Origin: Hominifimenecus microfluidus
GTDB lineage: Bacteria; Bacillota; Clostridia; Lachnospirales; Lachnospiraceae
DNA: 64,000 nt
NCBI GenBank assembly: GCA_020687485.1
Contig: JAJEQR010000005.1
Location: 51,479-115,478, forward strand
Reading direction: 5' to 3'
A program made the position numbers and the translations under genes. A model generated the notes under the pieces. That model was not told the DNA's origin. It searched no databases and was given only the letters and a program-made list of their open reading frames with translations. Below, one piece after another: positions 1 to 8,891 of the stretch. Position 1 is the first letter of the stretch. Each line of letters opens with the position of its first letter.

Positions 1-1935
1 CACGCCGTACTCACTTCCAACCGATCGGATATAGCTGATGCCGGCCTGCGCCGATTCCTTCATGACGTCACCCAGCTGACCGGTCAGCTGAATCTTGCCT
101 TCACCGGGCATTGTATTCACTTCGATCTCCAGTGTATCGCCGCCGACGCTGGTCCAGGCCAGACCGCGGACGATGCCGACCTGATCGTCTTCATTCGCCG
201 CGTCGAACTGAATCTTCTCTTTCCCCAGGTACTTCACCAGGTTGCCGGCAGTGATCTTCACCTGAGTCCTGTTCTGTTCCAGAAGCTCCCGCGCGGTCTT
301 GCGGCAGATCTCGCCGATGCGGCGTTCCAGCCCGCGGACACCAGCCTCTCTCGTATAGTTATGGATGATCTTTCGCATCGCCGCCTCACTGATGGAGAGC
401 ATCCCTTCCTTCAGACCGTTCTTCTTCCGCTGCTTCTCCAGCAGATAGTCCTCGGCGATATAATACTTCTCGTTCTCGGTATAGCTGCCAACCTCAATGA
501 CTTCCATGCGATCCAGCAGAGGACGCGGAATCGTATCCAGTGTATTCGCCGTTGCGATAAAGAACACACGGGAGAGATCAATCGGAAGCTCAACATAGTG
601 ATCCCGAAAATGGGAATTTTGCTCCGAATCCAGTACCTCCAGTAATGCCGAGAAAGTATCGCCGTGATAGTCGTTGCTCACCTTGTCCACCTCGTCCAGC
701 AGCATCAGAGGGTTGCCAACACCCGCCTGCTTCAGTCCGGTGACAATGCGACCCGGCATCGCTCCGATGTAGGTTCTTCGGTGACCGCGGATCTCCGCCT
801 CATCATGGACGCCGCCCAGGCAGACGCGCACATACTTCTTGTCCAGTGCGCGGGCAACCGAGCGGGCGATTGAAGTCTTGCCTGTGCCTGGCGGGCCCAC
901 CAGGCACAGGATCGAGCCTCCGGCCTCGCCGGTAAAGTGACGAACCGCCAGATATTCCAGGATTCGCTCCTTGATCTTCTCCATGCCATAGTGATCCTCG
1001 TTCAGAATCTTCTCCGCTTTCTTGATATCGCGGTTTTCCCGGGAAAGCTTCTGCCAGGGAAGCTCCAGAAGAGTCTCGATGTAGGTGCGGCTGACCGTGC
1101 CCTCCTGGCTGCCGTTCGGCATCGCGCTCAGGCGGTGAATCTCCTTGCGGATCTTGTCCTTCACTTCCTGACCGGCTTTTAACTTGTCCAGCGCTTCCTC
1201 ATAGTGACGGATATCGCTGGCGTCATCGTCCCCCAGCTCCTCATGAATCACTTTCATCTGCTCCCGGAGAACATATTCCTTCTGGTTCTGATCCACACGT
1301 TCCTTCACGCGGTCCTGAATCTCCCGGCGAAGCTGCAGGATCTCTCCCTCCGTCTGCATAAATCCGCTCAGCATATAGAAACGACCGCAAGTGCTGTCCT
1401 GTTCCAGAAGTGCCTGACGCTGATCGTTGCTCATAGGGAGGCGAATCATCAGCTCCATAATCAGCCCTTCCAACGTCTGATAAGTAAGCAGAGACTTCAC
1501 TGCGCCTTCTCCGAATGCACGGTTCAGCTGCGCATACTCCCGGATGCCATCCTTCAGTGTACGGATCATCGCTTCCTGTTCTTCCTCCACAACGTCCCGG
1601 CAACAGGGCATCAGCTCGACCTCTCCCATCAGGCAGGGCTCCAACGCCGTAAGCTTCTTCAGGATCGCTCTCTCCTTGCCTTTTACCAGTACGCGGATAA
1701 TTCCGTCCGGCAGCTTCATGATCTGCTGAACGGTTCCCACCGTACCGGTACGAAACAGATCGTCTTCCTCTGGATCTTCTGTATTCTCATCCTTCTGACA
1801 GGTCAGAAAAATCTGGCGATCCTCATTCATCGCGTATTCCGCCGCCGAAATTGATTTCTCTCTGCTGACATCAAAGTGCATCAGCATTCCGGGCAGTACG
1901 GTCATATCCCGCAGTGCCACAACCGGTAATTTCAT
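1..1935 (-). CDS. lon: ATP-dependent Lon protease, 3' end outside the window
   Basis: Lon is a cytoplasmic AAA+ serine protease that degrades misfolded and regulatory proteins. The reading frame opens at ATG 1935 (MKLPVVALRDMTVLPGML, a typical Lon N-terminal domain start) and stays open for 645 codons to the window edge. The Walker A motif GPPGTGKT is at residues 347-354, followed by a Walker B (LMLLDEVDK) and the start of the protease domain (LTGQLGDVMKESAQ). The catalytic Ser-Lys part lies beyond position 1, so the gene is partial. A GGAGG ribosome site sits 12 nt upstream of the start. It follows clpX on the same strand but is separated by structured DNA and a terminator-like hairpin, so it may be uncoupled from clpX. 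The identification is firm. Confidence 0.97.
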   Translation of the reverse strand, partial: MKLPVVALRDMTVLPGMLMHFDVSREKSISAAEYAMNEDRQIFLTCQKDENTEDPEEDDLFRTGTVGTVQQIMKLPDGIIRVLVKGKERAILKKLTALEPCLMGEVELMPCCRDVVEEEQEAMIRTLKDGIREYAQLNRAFGEGAVKSLLTYQTLEGLIMELMIRLPMSNDQRQALLEQDSTCGRFYMLSGFMQTEGEILQLRREIQDRVKERVDQNQKEYVLREQMKVIHEELGDDDASDIRHYEEALDKLKAGQEVKDKIRKEIHRLSAMPNGSQEGTVSRTYIETLLELPWQKLSRENRDIKKAEKILNEDHYGMEKIKERILEYLAVRHFTGEAGGSILCLVGPPGTGKTSIARSVARALDKKYVRVCLGGVHDEAEIRGHRRTYIGAMPGRIVTGLKQAGVGNPLMLLDEVDKVSNDYHGDTFSALLEVLDSEQNSHFRDHYVELPIDLSRVFFIATANTLDTIPRPLLDRMEVIEVGSYTENEKYYIAEDYLLEKQRKKNGLKEGMLSISEAAMRKIIHNYTREAGVRGLERRIGEICRKTARELLEQNRTQVKITAGNLVKYLGKEKIQFDAANEDDQVGIVRGLAWTSVGGDTLEIEVNTMPGEGKIQLTGQLGDVMKESAQAGISYIRSVGSEYGV

Positions 1936-1956
1936 ACTGTTATTGTTCCTCCTGTT

Positions 1957-1987
1957 AAAAAACTGCTGCAAAAAACTTTGCAGCAGC
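1957..1987 (-). terminator. Terminator-like hairpin in the lon leader
   Basis: On the minus strand an arm CTGCTGCAAA and its complement TTTGCAGCAG enclose a short T-rich loop and are followed by six T residues. The T run ends about 22 nt before the lon start codon. It could end clpX transcription, or, because it must lie inside any lon leader, act as an attenuator. Confidence 0.65.
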
Positions 1988-2001
1988 TCCTCATCTAAGC
2001 T

Positions 2002-2090
2002 TTATCTCAGTCGAGAAGACTCCCACCTCTTTCAGGTGGCGAGTGACAGCAAATGTGTCTCAGTGGGAGTCCAATCTCCGACTGAGATAA
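2002..2090. repeat. Inverted-repeat module A in the clpX-lon gap
   Basis: The outer arms TTATCTCAGTCG (2002-2013) and CGACTGAGATAA (2079-2090) are a perfect 12-bp inverted repeat. Inside it a second pair, GACTCCCAC and GTGGGAGTC, brackets a small CACCT/AGGTG hairpin. There is no coding frame. This layered form resembles a mobile-element end or a structured RNA, but I cannot assign it to a family. Confidence 0.7.
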
Positions 2091-2095
2091 ACGCT

Positions 2096-2170
2096 CCGCG
2101 AGGATGCGCAGTGATTCTGTAAAGAATATGTCAGCTTACGCTGACCAGAATCACGCGCCAAGTCTCGCGG
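2096..2170. repeat. Inverted-repeat module B, three nested stems
   Basis: Three nested stems can be read directly: CCGCGAG with CTCGCGG (2096-2102 and 2164-2170); GCGC plus GTGATTCTG with CAGAATCAC plus GCGC (2106-2119 and 2146-2158); and an apical GTCAGC/GCTGAC stem (2130-2145). Read on the minus strand the apical loop is GTAA, a GNRA tetraloop, which suggests that the minus-strand RNA is the folded form. Confidence 0.7.
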
Positions 2171-2188
2171 CTGCTCGACTTGAATATA

Positions 2189-2240
2189 ACAATTCAGAGC
2201 TCCTGCTCGATTCCGCTTATGCTGCATGGCTCTGAATCGT
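2189..2240. repeat. Inverted-repeat module C, interspersed repeat copy 1
   Basis: ATTCAGAGC (2192-2200) pairs with GCTCTGAAT (2229-2237) right after the clpX stop codon. About 34 bp of this module recur with few changes at 33611-33650, including the shared segment GATTCCGCTT, so it is an interspersed repeat and not just a clpX terminator. Confidence 0.65.
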
Positions 2241-2246
2241 TACATA

Positions 2247-3533
2247 TTATGCGCTCTCTTCCGGCTTCTTCTTTCTGGCCCGGCCTCTGACCTCCTCAGT
2301 GCGATACGTAATCTCCGGAAGTCCGAGACCACGAACCACATCTTCTGTCACGAGCACGCGGCCGATCTTATCATCCGAAGGGATCTCGTACATCAGATCC
2401 GTCATCGCCTTCTCGATGATGGAACGAAGGCCTCTGGCTCCGGTCTTTCGCTCGAAGGACTGGCGAGCGATCTCACGGATGGCTTCGTCTGTAAACTCCA
2501 GCTCCACGCCGTCCAACTCAAAGAGCTTCTTATACTGCTTTACGATCGCGTTCTTCGGCTCTGTCAGGATACGGCAGAGTGCGTCCTCATCCAGCAGCTC
2601 CAGAGATACCGTAACCGGAACACGTCCCACGAATTCCGGGATCAGGCCGAACTTCACAAGATCCTGCGGCAGCACCTGCTTCAGGAGCTCGCCGACATTC
2701 TGCTCGTTTTTGGCCTTTACCTCCGCGTTGAAGCCGATCGCGTTCGCGCCCTGACGGGATTCCACGATCTTCTCCAGACCGTCGAAAGCGCCGCCGCAGA
2801 TAAAGAGGATATTCGTGGTATCGATCTGGAACATCTCCTGCTGGGGATGCTTGCGGCCGCCCTGCGGCGGAACACTGGCAACCGTACCCTCCAGAATCTT
2901 CAGAAGAGCCTGCTGCACACCCTCACCGGATACATCGCGGGTAATGGAAACATTCTCTGATTTCTTCGTAATCTTATCAATCTCATCAATATAGATAATG
3001 CCGTACTCCGCACGGGAAATGTCGTAATCGGCCGCCTGGATCAGCTTCAGCAGAATGTTCTCCACATCCTCGCCGACGTATCCGGCTTCCGTAAGTGCTG
3101 TCGCATCCGCAATCGCAAAGGGGACATGAAGCAGTCTCGCGATGGTCTGCGCCAGGAACGTCTTACCGGAACCGGTAGGACCTAGCATAAGAATGTTGCT
3201 CTTCTGAAGCTCCAGATCCGGATCGGGTTCCGTGGAAATTCTCTTATAATGATTGTACACTGCTACAGAGAGTACCTTCTTGGCATCCTCCTGACCGATC
3301 ACATACTGATCCAGGAAAGCTTTAATCTCCTTTGGCTTGCGCAGCTCCAGTCCGGGGAACTGTGCTGTATGATCCGCATTGTCGAACTCCTCTTCCAGGA
3401 GCTCTGCGCAGAGATCCACACACTCGTCACAGATAAATACATCCTTGCGGTTACCCGCGATCAGCTTCTGCACCTGATCCTGGGGCTTTCCGCAGAATGA
3501 GCAGTGAAGCTGATTATCAATTCCTTTTGCCAT
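2247..3533 (-). CDS. clpX: ATP-dependent Clp protease ATP-binding subunit ClpX
   Basis: ClpX is the hexameric AAA+ unfoldase that feeds substrates to ClpP. The 428-residue protein has normal family length. Its N-terminal zinc-binding domain shows C11, C14, C35 and C38. Walker A (GPTGSGKT, residues 118-125) and Walker B (IIYIDEID) follow, then the usual C-terminal AAA+ small domain ([12 protein letters not shown]). It lies just downstream of clpP (19 bp gap), the usual clpP-clpX order, and both are on the minus strand after tig. The start at 3533 opens directly into the zinc domain ([14 protein letters not shown]). The call is secure. Confidence 0.98.
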   Translation of the reverse strand: MAKGIDNQLHCSFCGKPQDQVQKLIAGNRKDVFICDECVDLCAELLEEEFDNADHTAQFPGLELRKPKEIKAFLDQYVIGQEDAKKVLSVAVYNHYKRISTEPDPDLELQKSNILMLGPTGSGKTFLAQTIARLLHVPFAIADATALTEAGYVGEDVENILLKLIQAADYDISRAEYGIIYIDEIDKITKKSENVSITRDVSGEGVQQALLKILEGTVASVPPQGGRKHPQQEMFQIDTTNILFICGGAFDGLEKIVESRQGANAIGFNAEVKAKNEQNVGELLKQVLPQDLVKFGLIPEFVGRVPVTVSLELLDEDALCRILTEPKNAIVKQYKKLFELDGVELEFTDEAIREIARQSFERKTGARGLRSIIEKAMTDLMYEIPSDDKIGRVLVTEDVVRGLGLPEITYRTEEVRGRARKKKPEESA

Positions 3534-3552
3534 GTTCTTGTTCTACTCCTTG

Positions 3553-4134
3553 TCAGCGGCTAACGATCACCTGATCGATCAGACCGTAGGCTTTTGCTTC
3601 CTCTGCGCTCATGTAGTTGTCGCGCTCGGTATCCGCCTCGATCACTTCCAGTGGCTGGCCGGTGTTGGCTGCCAGGATCTCATTCAGTTTCTTCTTCGTC
3701 TTCAGGATGTGCTCCGCGACAATGCGGATCTCGGTCGCCTGTCCCTGCGCGCCGCCGGAAGGCTGGTGGATCATGATCTCCGCATTCGGCAGAGCGAAGC
3801 GCTTGCCCTTCGTGCCGCCGGAAAGCAGGAACGCTCCCATGCTGGCCGCCATACCCATACAGATCGTGGATACATCACACTTGATATACTGCATCGTGTC
3901 ATAGATCGCCATACCGGCCGTTACAGAACCGCCCGGACTGTTGATATAAAGCTGAATATCCTTGCCGGGATCTTCCGATTCCAGGAAAAGCAGCTGCGAT
4001 ACAATCAGACTCGCGGTCACATCATTCACTTCTTCTCCCAGAAAGATGATGCGATCCTTCAGAAGACGGGAATAAATATCGTAGGTGCGCTCTCCGCGGC
4101 TGGTGGATTCCAGGACATAGGGGACTAAACTCAT
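3553..4134 (-). CDS. clpP: ATP-dependent Clp protease proteolytic subunit ClpP
   Basis: ClpP forms the tetradecameric serine protease chamber used with ClpX. The chosen start ([10 protein letters not shown]) gives 193 residues, the standard length, with catalytic Ser98 (in GMAASMGA), His123 (in MIHQPSGG) and Asp172. A longer frame opens at 4203, but that extension would contain the terminator behind tig, and a GGAG ribosome site sits about 11 nt before 4134, so the shorter start is preferred. It is followed by clpX. Family membership and start are both well supported. Confidence 0.97.
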   Translation of the reverse strand: MSLVPYVLESTSRGERTYDIYSRLLKDRIIFLGEEVNDVTASLIVSQLLFLESEDPGKDIQLYINSPGGSVTAGMAIYDTMQYIKCDVSTICMGMAASMGAFLLSGGTKGKRFALPNAEIMIHQPSGGAQGQATEIRIVAEHILKTKKKLNEILAANTGQPLEVIEADTERDNYMSAEEAKAYGLIDQVIVSR

Positions 4135-4159
4135 ATCTGTCAATACTCCTTTACTGAAA

Positions 4160-4199
4160 TAAAACGGAAAGCTGCTGCTTTCGCCGGCAGCAGCTTTCC
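4160..4199 (-). terminator. Rho-independent terminator behind tig
   Basis: On the minus strand a 13-bp perfect stem (GGAAAGCTGCTGC with GCAGCAGCTTTCC) is followed by GTTTTATTT. It lies between the tig stop codon (4235) and the clpP start. It would partly insulate clpPX from tig. Confidence 0.85.
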
Positions 4200-4234
4200 T
4201 CATGTAATACGAAACTTTTATAACAATCCGGGAC

Positions 4235-5515
4235 TTACTTGGACTGCTCGTACATCAGATCCAGGGCCTTCTGAACTGCAATGTTCTCTCTCATCTGCTC
4301 CTTCTGATCTTCCGTTACGTAAGGCTTGATCTGGTCAACTTCCATGCCGTAGCTCTTCGCCAGATCCTCGATCTCCTTCTCAACATCCTCTTCGGAAGCG
4401 GTGAGACCTTCCGCAGCAGCTACTGCCTCCAGAACCAGACGGCTCTCGATGCGCTTCTTCGCCTGCTCCTTGGACTCTTCGATCATCTTCTCTACGGTGC
4501 TGCCGGTGTACTGCATGTACTGATCCATGCTCAGGCCCTGCTGCTGCAGACGCTGTGCGAAATCCTGAACCATGCTGCGAGCCTGGCTCTCGATCATCAG
4601 ATCCGGGATATCCATGGTAGCGCCCTCAACAGCCTTCTCTACCAGAGCATCCTCCTTCGCGGTCTTCGCAGCCTTCTCCTTCTGCTCGGTCAGCTTCGCG
4701 CGGATGTCAGCCTTGTACTCCTCCAGAGTCTCAAAATCGGATACTTCGCTTGCGAACTCGTCGTCCAGCTCCGGAAGCTCCTTTGCCTTGATAGAGTTAA
4801 CCTTGCACTTGAAGACTGCGGGTTTGCCTGCCAGTTCCTTCGCATGGTACTCTTCGGGGAAGTTTACATTTACTTCCTTCTCTTCGCCCAGAGCGGTGCC
4901 GATCAGCTGCTCCTCGAAACCGGGGATAAAAGAACCGGAACCGATGGTCAGCGGGAAGTTCTCTGCCTTGCCGCCCTCGAAAGCAACGCCGTCAATGAAA
5001 CCTTCAAAATCCAGCTCGATCACGTCGCCGTCAGCAACCGGACGATCCTCAACAGTGATCGTGGTGGAGTTCTTGTCCTGCTCCTTCTTCAGCTCGGCCA
5101 GGATCTCATCCTCGGTTACTTCTACAGGCTCGGAAGCAACCTCCAGACCCTTGTATTCGCCCAGAGTTACTTCCGGCTTAACAGCAACGGTAGCAACGAA
5201 GATCACGGACTTACCAGGCTCTACCTGAGTATATTCGATCTGAGGCTGGGATACGATATCTTTCTCCACTTCCTTGCATGCTTCCTCGTAAGCACCGGGA
5301 ACCAACTCGTTCACTGCCTCTTCCAGGAATACATCAGCGCCATACATCTTCTCGATCATCTTGCGGGGCGCCTTGCCCTTGCGGAAACCGGGCAGCTGAA
5401 TCTTATTCTTCTCTTTCTGATATACCTTCTCGATGGACTTCTCAACGTCCTCTACCGGAACCTCGACGGTCAGCTTCACCAGATTCTTCTCCAGGGTCTC
5501 TACATTAACACTCAT
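4235..5515 (-). CDS. tig: Trigger factor (ribosome-associated chaperone / peptidyl-prolyl isomerase)
   Basis: Trigger factor binds the ribosomal exit tunnel and shields nascent chains. The 426-residue protein has the ribosome-docking signature GFRKGKAP at residues 43-50, a central FKBP-type isomerase domain starting around [17 protein letters not shown], and the long helical C-terminal cradle. An AAGGAGGA ribosome site precedes ATG 5515, and an extended -10 promoter lies about 60 bp upstream. Placement directly before clpP and clpX is the common Firmicutes arrangement. Confidence 0.98.
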   Translation of the reverse strand: MSVNVETLEKNLVKLTVEVPVEDVEKSIEKVYQKEKNKIQLPGFRKGKAPRKMIEKMYGADVFLEEAVNELVPGAYEEACKEVEKDIVSQPQIEYTQVEPGKSVIFVATVAVKPEVTLGEYKGLEVASEPVEVTEDEILAELKKEQDKNSTTITVEDRPVADGDVIELDFEGFIDGVAFEGGKAENFPLTIGSGSFIPGFEEQLIGTALGEEKEVNVNFPEEYHAKELAGKPAVFKCKVNSIKAKELPELDDEFASEVSDFETLEEYKADIRAKLTEQKEKAAKTAKEDALVEKAVEGATMDIPDLMIESQARSMVQDFAQRLQQQGLSMDQYMQYTGSTVEKMIEESKEQAKKRIESRLVLEAVAAAEGLTASEEDVEKEIEDLAKSYGMEVDQIKPYVTEDQKEQMRENIAVQKALDLMYEQSK

Positions 5516-5574
5516 TTTGTGCTTCCTCCTTGATTTATGGAACTTCTCATGTTTTTTTACTTAGTCAATTTAGC

Positions 5575-5583
5575 ATTATAGCA
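5575..5583 (-). promoter_or_regulatory. Extended -10 promoter for tig
   Basis: TGCTATAAT on the minus strand fits an extended -10 (TGnTATAAT). No good -35 is visible 17 bp upstream, as expected for extended -10 promoters. The inferred start is near 5568. Confidence 0.6.
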
Positions 5584-5606
5584 TAAGCACTTCAGAAAAT
5601 CCAGCA

Positions 5607-6122
5607 TTATTTTAACCATTTTAGTCGGGGCCAGTAAGAAAAATACACTTTGCCCCAGATTGCGTCCTTATACACGTATGTATTCCGCCAGTAACGGGCG
5701 TCCAGTGAGTGATTCCGGTTATCTCCCATCACGAAATAGGCTCCCTCCGGCACCTCATACGGACCAAAGCTTCCCTCCATGGGCTCCGCCAGGTAATCCT
5801 CCTCCAGAGCTTCACCGTTCACGTAGGTCTGTCCATCGATGATCTCCACCGTATCGCCGGGAAGGCCAATGATACGCTTCACATAGGGCGTGTCCGGATC
5901 GTCCGGCGCCTTAAACACAATGATGTCTCCCCGCTCCGGCTCACTGAACCAGTAGCTGCACTTTAACCCCATCACGCGGGTCCCTGTCATGATGGTGTTC
6001 TCCATGGACTCTGTAGGAATCGTCGCATTGATCAGGATAAAAACCCGGAACAGCAGCACTGCTCCCAGCAGCACTGCATACGGAAGGATCTCACGAATCC
6101 ATCGTCTTACATTCCCACTCAT
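5607..6122 (-). CDS. lepB: Signal peptidase I
   Basis: This membrane serine protease removes signal peptides from exported proteins. At 171 residues it is the short single-anchor Gram-positive type. A membrane segment spans about residues 12-31, followed by the catalytic Ser39 in IPTESMENT and the catalytic Lys82 in YVKRIIGLPGD; the later GDNRNHSLDAR box is also present. An AGGAGG site precedes the ATG. It has its own probable promoter and a leader hairpin, so it is likely a separate transcription unit. Confidence 0.96.
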   Translation of the reverse strand: MSGNVRRWIREILPYAVLLGAVLLFRVFILINATIPTESMENTIMTGTRVMGLKCSYWFSEPERGDIIVFKAPDDPDTPYVKRIIGLPGDTVEIIDGQTYVNGEALEEDYLAEPMEGSFGPYEVPEGAYFVMGDNRNHSLDARYWRNTYVYKDAIWGKVYFSYWPRLKWLK

Positions 6123-6149
6123 TTATACCTCCTGCCTGACACAGCATAA

Positions 6150-6200
6150 CGCCAGTGCCCTTACGGGGCACCGGCGCATCTGCTTTTCGTATTATATCAT
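6150..6200 (-). promoter_or_regulatory. lepB promoter and leader hairpin
   Basis: TGATATAAT (extended -10, TATAAT at 6191-6196) lies about 70 bp before lepB. Downstream in the leader is an 11-bp imperfect stem, CGCCGGTGCCC with GGGCACTGGCG (6150-6160 and 6166-6176), without a T run, so it is probably an mRNA stability or processing stem and not a terminator. Confidence 0.5.
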
Positions 6201-6233
6201 GATTCCGGACGACCGCCCGGCTCCGATCATAAA

Positions 6234-7169
6234 TTATTCCTTCGCGACTTCCACCACAGAGCGAACCGCTCCGGCCAGTCCCTGAATATCGGAAGGAATG
6301 ATGATCTTGGTCGCCTGGCCGTCCGCCGCCTTCGCGAATGCCTCCAGGCTCTTCAGCTGGATCACAGCATCATCGGCTCCGGCCTCGCGGATCAGACGGA
6401 TACCTTCTGCATTCGCCTGCTGTACCTTGATGATCGCCTGCGCCTCACCTTCTGCCTCGCGGATCATAGCTTCCTTCTTCGCTTCCGCGCGAAGGATAGC
6501 CGCCTGCTTCTCTGCCTCCGCTTCCAGAATCGCGGATTCCTTGTGACCTTCGGCCACCAGTACGGTGGACTTCTTCTCACCTTCGGCCTGCAGAATCTTC
6601 TCACGGCGCTCACGCTCCGCCTTCATCTGCTTCTCCATGGAATCCTGGATCGCTGCCGGAGGAATGATGTTCTTCAGCTCCACGCGGTTCACTTTGATGC
6701 CCCAGGGATCGGTGGCCACATCCAGCAGGGTACGCATCTTCGTGTTGATCAGCTCACGGGAGGTCAGCGTATCGTCGAGCTCCAGATCACCGATGATATT
6801 ACGAAGCGTCGTAGCCGTCAGGTTCTCGATCGCCATCAGCGGATTCTCCACACCGTACGCGTACAGTTTCGGGTCCGTAATCTGGAAGAATACAACCGTA
6901 TCGATCTGCATGGTTACATTATCCTTCGTGATTACGGGCTGCGGCTTGAAGTCGATGACCTGCTCCTTCAGATTCACTCTGCGCGCCACGCGATCCACGA
7001 TCGGAAGTTTGAAATGAAGTCCGACCGACCAGGTTCCAATGTATGCGCCCAGACGCTCCACAATCAGTGCCTGCGCCTGCGGCACAATCTTGATGCAGGA
7101 CGCCAGTACCGCCAGAATCAGTATCACAAGAAGTATTACTACTGCGCCGCCAATATATTCACCAATCAT
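6234..7169 (-). CDS. SPFH/Band 7 family membrane protein (stomatin/QmcA-like)
   Basis: The 311-residue protein has one N-terminal membrane segment (residues 8-26), then an SPFH domain (QALIVERLGAYIGTWSVGLHFKLP, continuing through the EQVIDFKPQPVITKDN block) and a long alanine/glutamate-rich coiled coil (about 175-265). This is the bacterial stomatin/paraslipin layout. Family members oligomerise in membrane microdomains and often work with NfeD proteins; the next gene upstream in the transcript is an NfeD protein, 25 bp away, which supports that pairing. The exact client is unknown. Confidence 0.93.
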   Translation of the reverse strand: MIGEYIGGAVVILLVILILAVLASCIKIVPQAQALIVERLGAYIGTWSVGLHFKLPIVDRVARRVNLKEQVIDFKPQPVITKDNVTMQIDTVVFFQITDPKLYAYGVENPLMAIENLTATTLRNIIGDLELDDTLTSRELINTKMRTLLDVATDPWGIKVNRVELKNIIPPAAIQDSMEKQMKAERERREKILQAEGEKKSTVLVAEGHKESAILEAEAEKQAAILRAEAKKEAMIREAEGEAQAIIKVQQANAEGIRLIREAGADDAVIQLKSLEAFAKAADGQATKIIIPSDIQGLAGAVRSVVEVAKE

Positions 7170-7194
7170 TCTGTTTCCTCCTTCATACCTGCTC

Positions 7195-7668
7195 TTATAG
7201 CTGTTCTTTCATCTGCTCTGAGAATTCCATCTCGTTATCCTTCGCTTTTCTTACGATCAGCTTGACTCCATCGATCCGGACAATCCGCACCAGTGCTCCT
7301 GCCGGGATCTGGATGGCGTCATCCTCGCTTCTCGCTGTCCAGGTGACTCCCTGCACCTGTGCGCTTCCCTTTGCTTCCAGGTTGTCAATCTCCTCCTCCA
7401 CTACGGCATGCTTCCCGATCAGACTGTCCACGTTGGTCTTCTCTGTCTTCTGATTCAGATACCGAACCGCAAATGGCCGGGTCACCAGAAGAAGGATCAG
7501 CGAGACAGCGATGAAGACAACTGCCTGCAGCCATACCGGACAGCCGATCAGCGAAATCAGAAACGCCGCCAGCGCTCCTCCGGCAAACCATATGGTTGTA
7601 AGTCCCATCGTCAGGATCTCGATACCGAGCAGAACAACAAAGAGCATCAGCCAGTAAATCGGTTCCAT
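7195..7668 (-). CDS. NfeD-like membrane protein
   Basis: Starting at ATG 7668 (MEPIYWLMLFVVLL) the protein has 157 residues: three to four hydrophobic segments in the first 90 residues, then a small OB-fold-like C-terminal domain with the typical LIGKHAVVEEEIDNLEAKG and GVTWTARSEDDAIQIPAGALV segments. AAAGGAGGG lies 5 nt before this ATG, so the longer frame from 7710 is rejected. NfeD proteins are established partners of SPFH proteins and the SPFH gene follows directly. A role in membrane organisation is inferred. Confidence 0.92.
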   Translation of the reverse strand: MEPIYWLMLFVVLLGIEILTMGLTTIWFAGGALAAFLISLIGCPVWLQAVVFIAVSLILLLVTRPFAVRYLNQKTEKTNVDSLIGKHAVVEEEIDNLEAKGSAQVQGVTWTARSEDDAIQIPAGALVRIVRIDGVKLIVRKAKDNEMEFSEQMKEQL

Positions 7669-7783
7669 CCGGCCCTCCTTTCTCACGAAACGGTGTTCGC
7701 TGTCATCCATTGTCTACATCTACATCCGTTATGCCTATTCTAACCTATTTTCAGACAAATTACAACCGAAAAAATGTTAAGAT

Positions 7784-8689
7784 TTATCGATGATATTCCT
7801 CCGACTCCAGGAATCCCCGAAAGACTTCCGCCCGTGTGCCGCCATGTTCCAGCACATTTAACCAGGCTTCCATCTCGGCAGCGCCCGGCTCCCGTCCCAG
7901 AAGGAAGGTGTAGAGCTCTCTGACATAGCGCTTCCTGCCCTCCGACGAGTCGATCACAGCGTCTGAGATCTCCTCCCAGCTCTTTCCGCTCTTCAGCTGC
8001 TGTTCCCAGAAGGCAAGGCCTTCCGGATCCGGCAGACGCCCCAGAGCCGTCACATACAGCTCCTCCAGCTTCACTTTCCAAAACCCTCCGGAAGAAGCTT
8101 TTCCTTCCTGAGACGCGGAAGAAGCTTTTCCTTCCTGAGACGCGGAAGAAGCTATGCCTTCCGGAGACGCAGAAGAAGCCGCATAATCTGAGTTGTCTGC
8201 CGGAAGAGCGCGCCGGACACAGATCAATCCGCGATTATTGATCGGCGCAGGTGCGCTGCGTTCTCTTCTCGCCCTGCAATATTCCTCCATATTCTTCCGG
8301 ACAGGTCCGATTCCGAAGCCGTGGCCGGACAGTTCTCCATTTCCGACATACATCTCCACATGACCGACATAATCCGCCGATTTTCGACCGGTATCACTCC
8401 CACGGAAGAACAGCAGATCCCCAGGAAGCAGCTTCTTCTCATCTGGAATGCCGTCACGGATTCCCGCGTCAATCGTAGTTAGTTTCTTCGTCCGGATCTG
8501 ACCCACAGTGTCATCGCCGATATTGATTCCCAGCACTTCTTTATAAACCCAGTGGACCAGGCTGGAGCAATCGCTGTAGCCACTGTCCACACGACTTCTC
8601 CGCGTGCTCTGCGTATAGGTATTCTTCCCCTCGCGACTCTCCATCTTCGCCACCAGCGCCAATCGCTTTTCCCTCACCATCATTGCCAT
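7784..8689 (-). CDS. NlpC/P60-type peptidoglycan hydrolase with a C-terminal DUF4214 domain
   Basis: The 301-residue protein combines an NlpC/P60-like cysteine hydrolase domain (C41 in SDCSSLVHW, H110 in VGHVEMYVG, PGDLLFF motif) with a Ser/Ala-rich linker made of nine-residue repeats (SSASQEGKA) and a C-terminal DUF4214 domain (LYVTALGRLPDPEGLAFW). NlpC/P60 enzymes cut peptide bonds in the cell wall. The start at 8689 is set by AGGAGG 8 nt upstream. No signal peptide is visible, so export may depend on lysis or an unknown route. Two other DUF4214 proteins occur near 51-59 kb. The hydrolase call is good; the role of DUF4214 is unknown. Confidence 0.85.
   Translation of the reverse strand: MAMMVREKRLALVAKMESREGKNTYTQSTRRSRVDSGYSDCSSLVHWVYKEVLGINIGDDTVGQIRTKKLTTIDAGIRDGIPDEKKLLPGDLLFFRGSDTGRKSADYVGHVEMYVGNGELSGHGFGIGPVRKNMEEYCRARRERSAPAPINNRGLICVRRALPADNSDYAASSASPEGIASSASQEGKASSASQEGKASSGGFWKVKLEELYVTALGRLPDPEGLAFWEQQLKSGKSWEEISDAVIDSSEGRKRYVRELYTFLLGREPGAAEMEAWLNVLEHGGTRAEVFRGFLESEEYHR
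8090..8170 (-). repeat. Three 27-bp tandem repeats in the hydrolase linker
   Basis: Units at 8090-8116 and 8117-8143 are identical and 8144-8170 differs at a few bases. Each encodes nine residues (SSASQEGKA or SSASPEGIA). The unit length keeps the frame, so copy number could vary without breaking the gene. Confidence 0.85.
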
Positions 8690-8840
8690 ATACGAAACCT
8701 CCTGAATCATTGTTTTTATCACGAATCATTACCTGTTAGCATATGCGCATTTTCTCTCATCGATGCTTTTACATTAATGGATATGAGTCTTCTATGGATG
8801 GATCCGGAGCAGAATTTTCAGGATCTATTTATGAAAAAAT

Positions 8841-8875
8841 ACGAGTGACCATTGATACAAACAACGGTCACTCGT
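8841..8875. terminator. Strong hairpin terminator at the end of the cobalamin operon
   Basis: A perfect 10-bp stem, ACGAGTGACC with GGTCACTCGT, has T-rich tails on both sides (TATTTTTTC reading minus, TTTTTT reading plus). On the minus strand it lies 17 bp behind the cbiA stop and ends the cobalamin block. Confidence 0.85.
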
Positions 8876-8891
8876 TTTTTTCTGCCCTGAT

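Noticed and set aside
1..1935. lon pseudogene
   Set aside because: The missing C-terminus is due only to the window edge; the frame is intact to position 1.
2226..2960. Plus-strand frames opposite clpX and other genes
   Set aside because: These are shadow frames of well-identified minus-strand genes and show no recognisable domains.
4135..4203. Longer clpP frame starting at 4203
   Set aside because: It would translate through the terminator behind tig; the start at 4134 has a ribosome site and gives the normal 193 residues.
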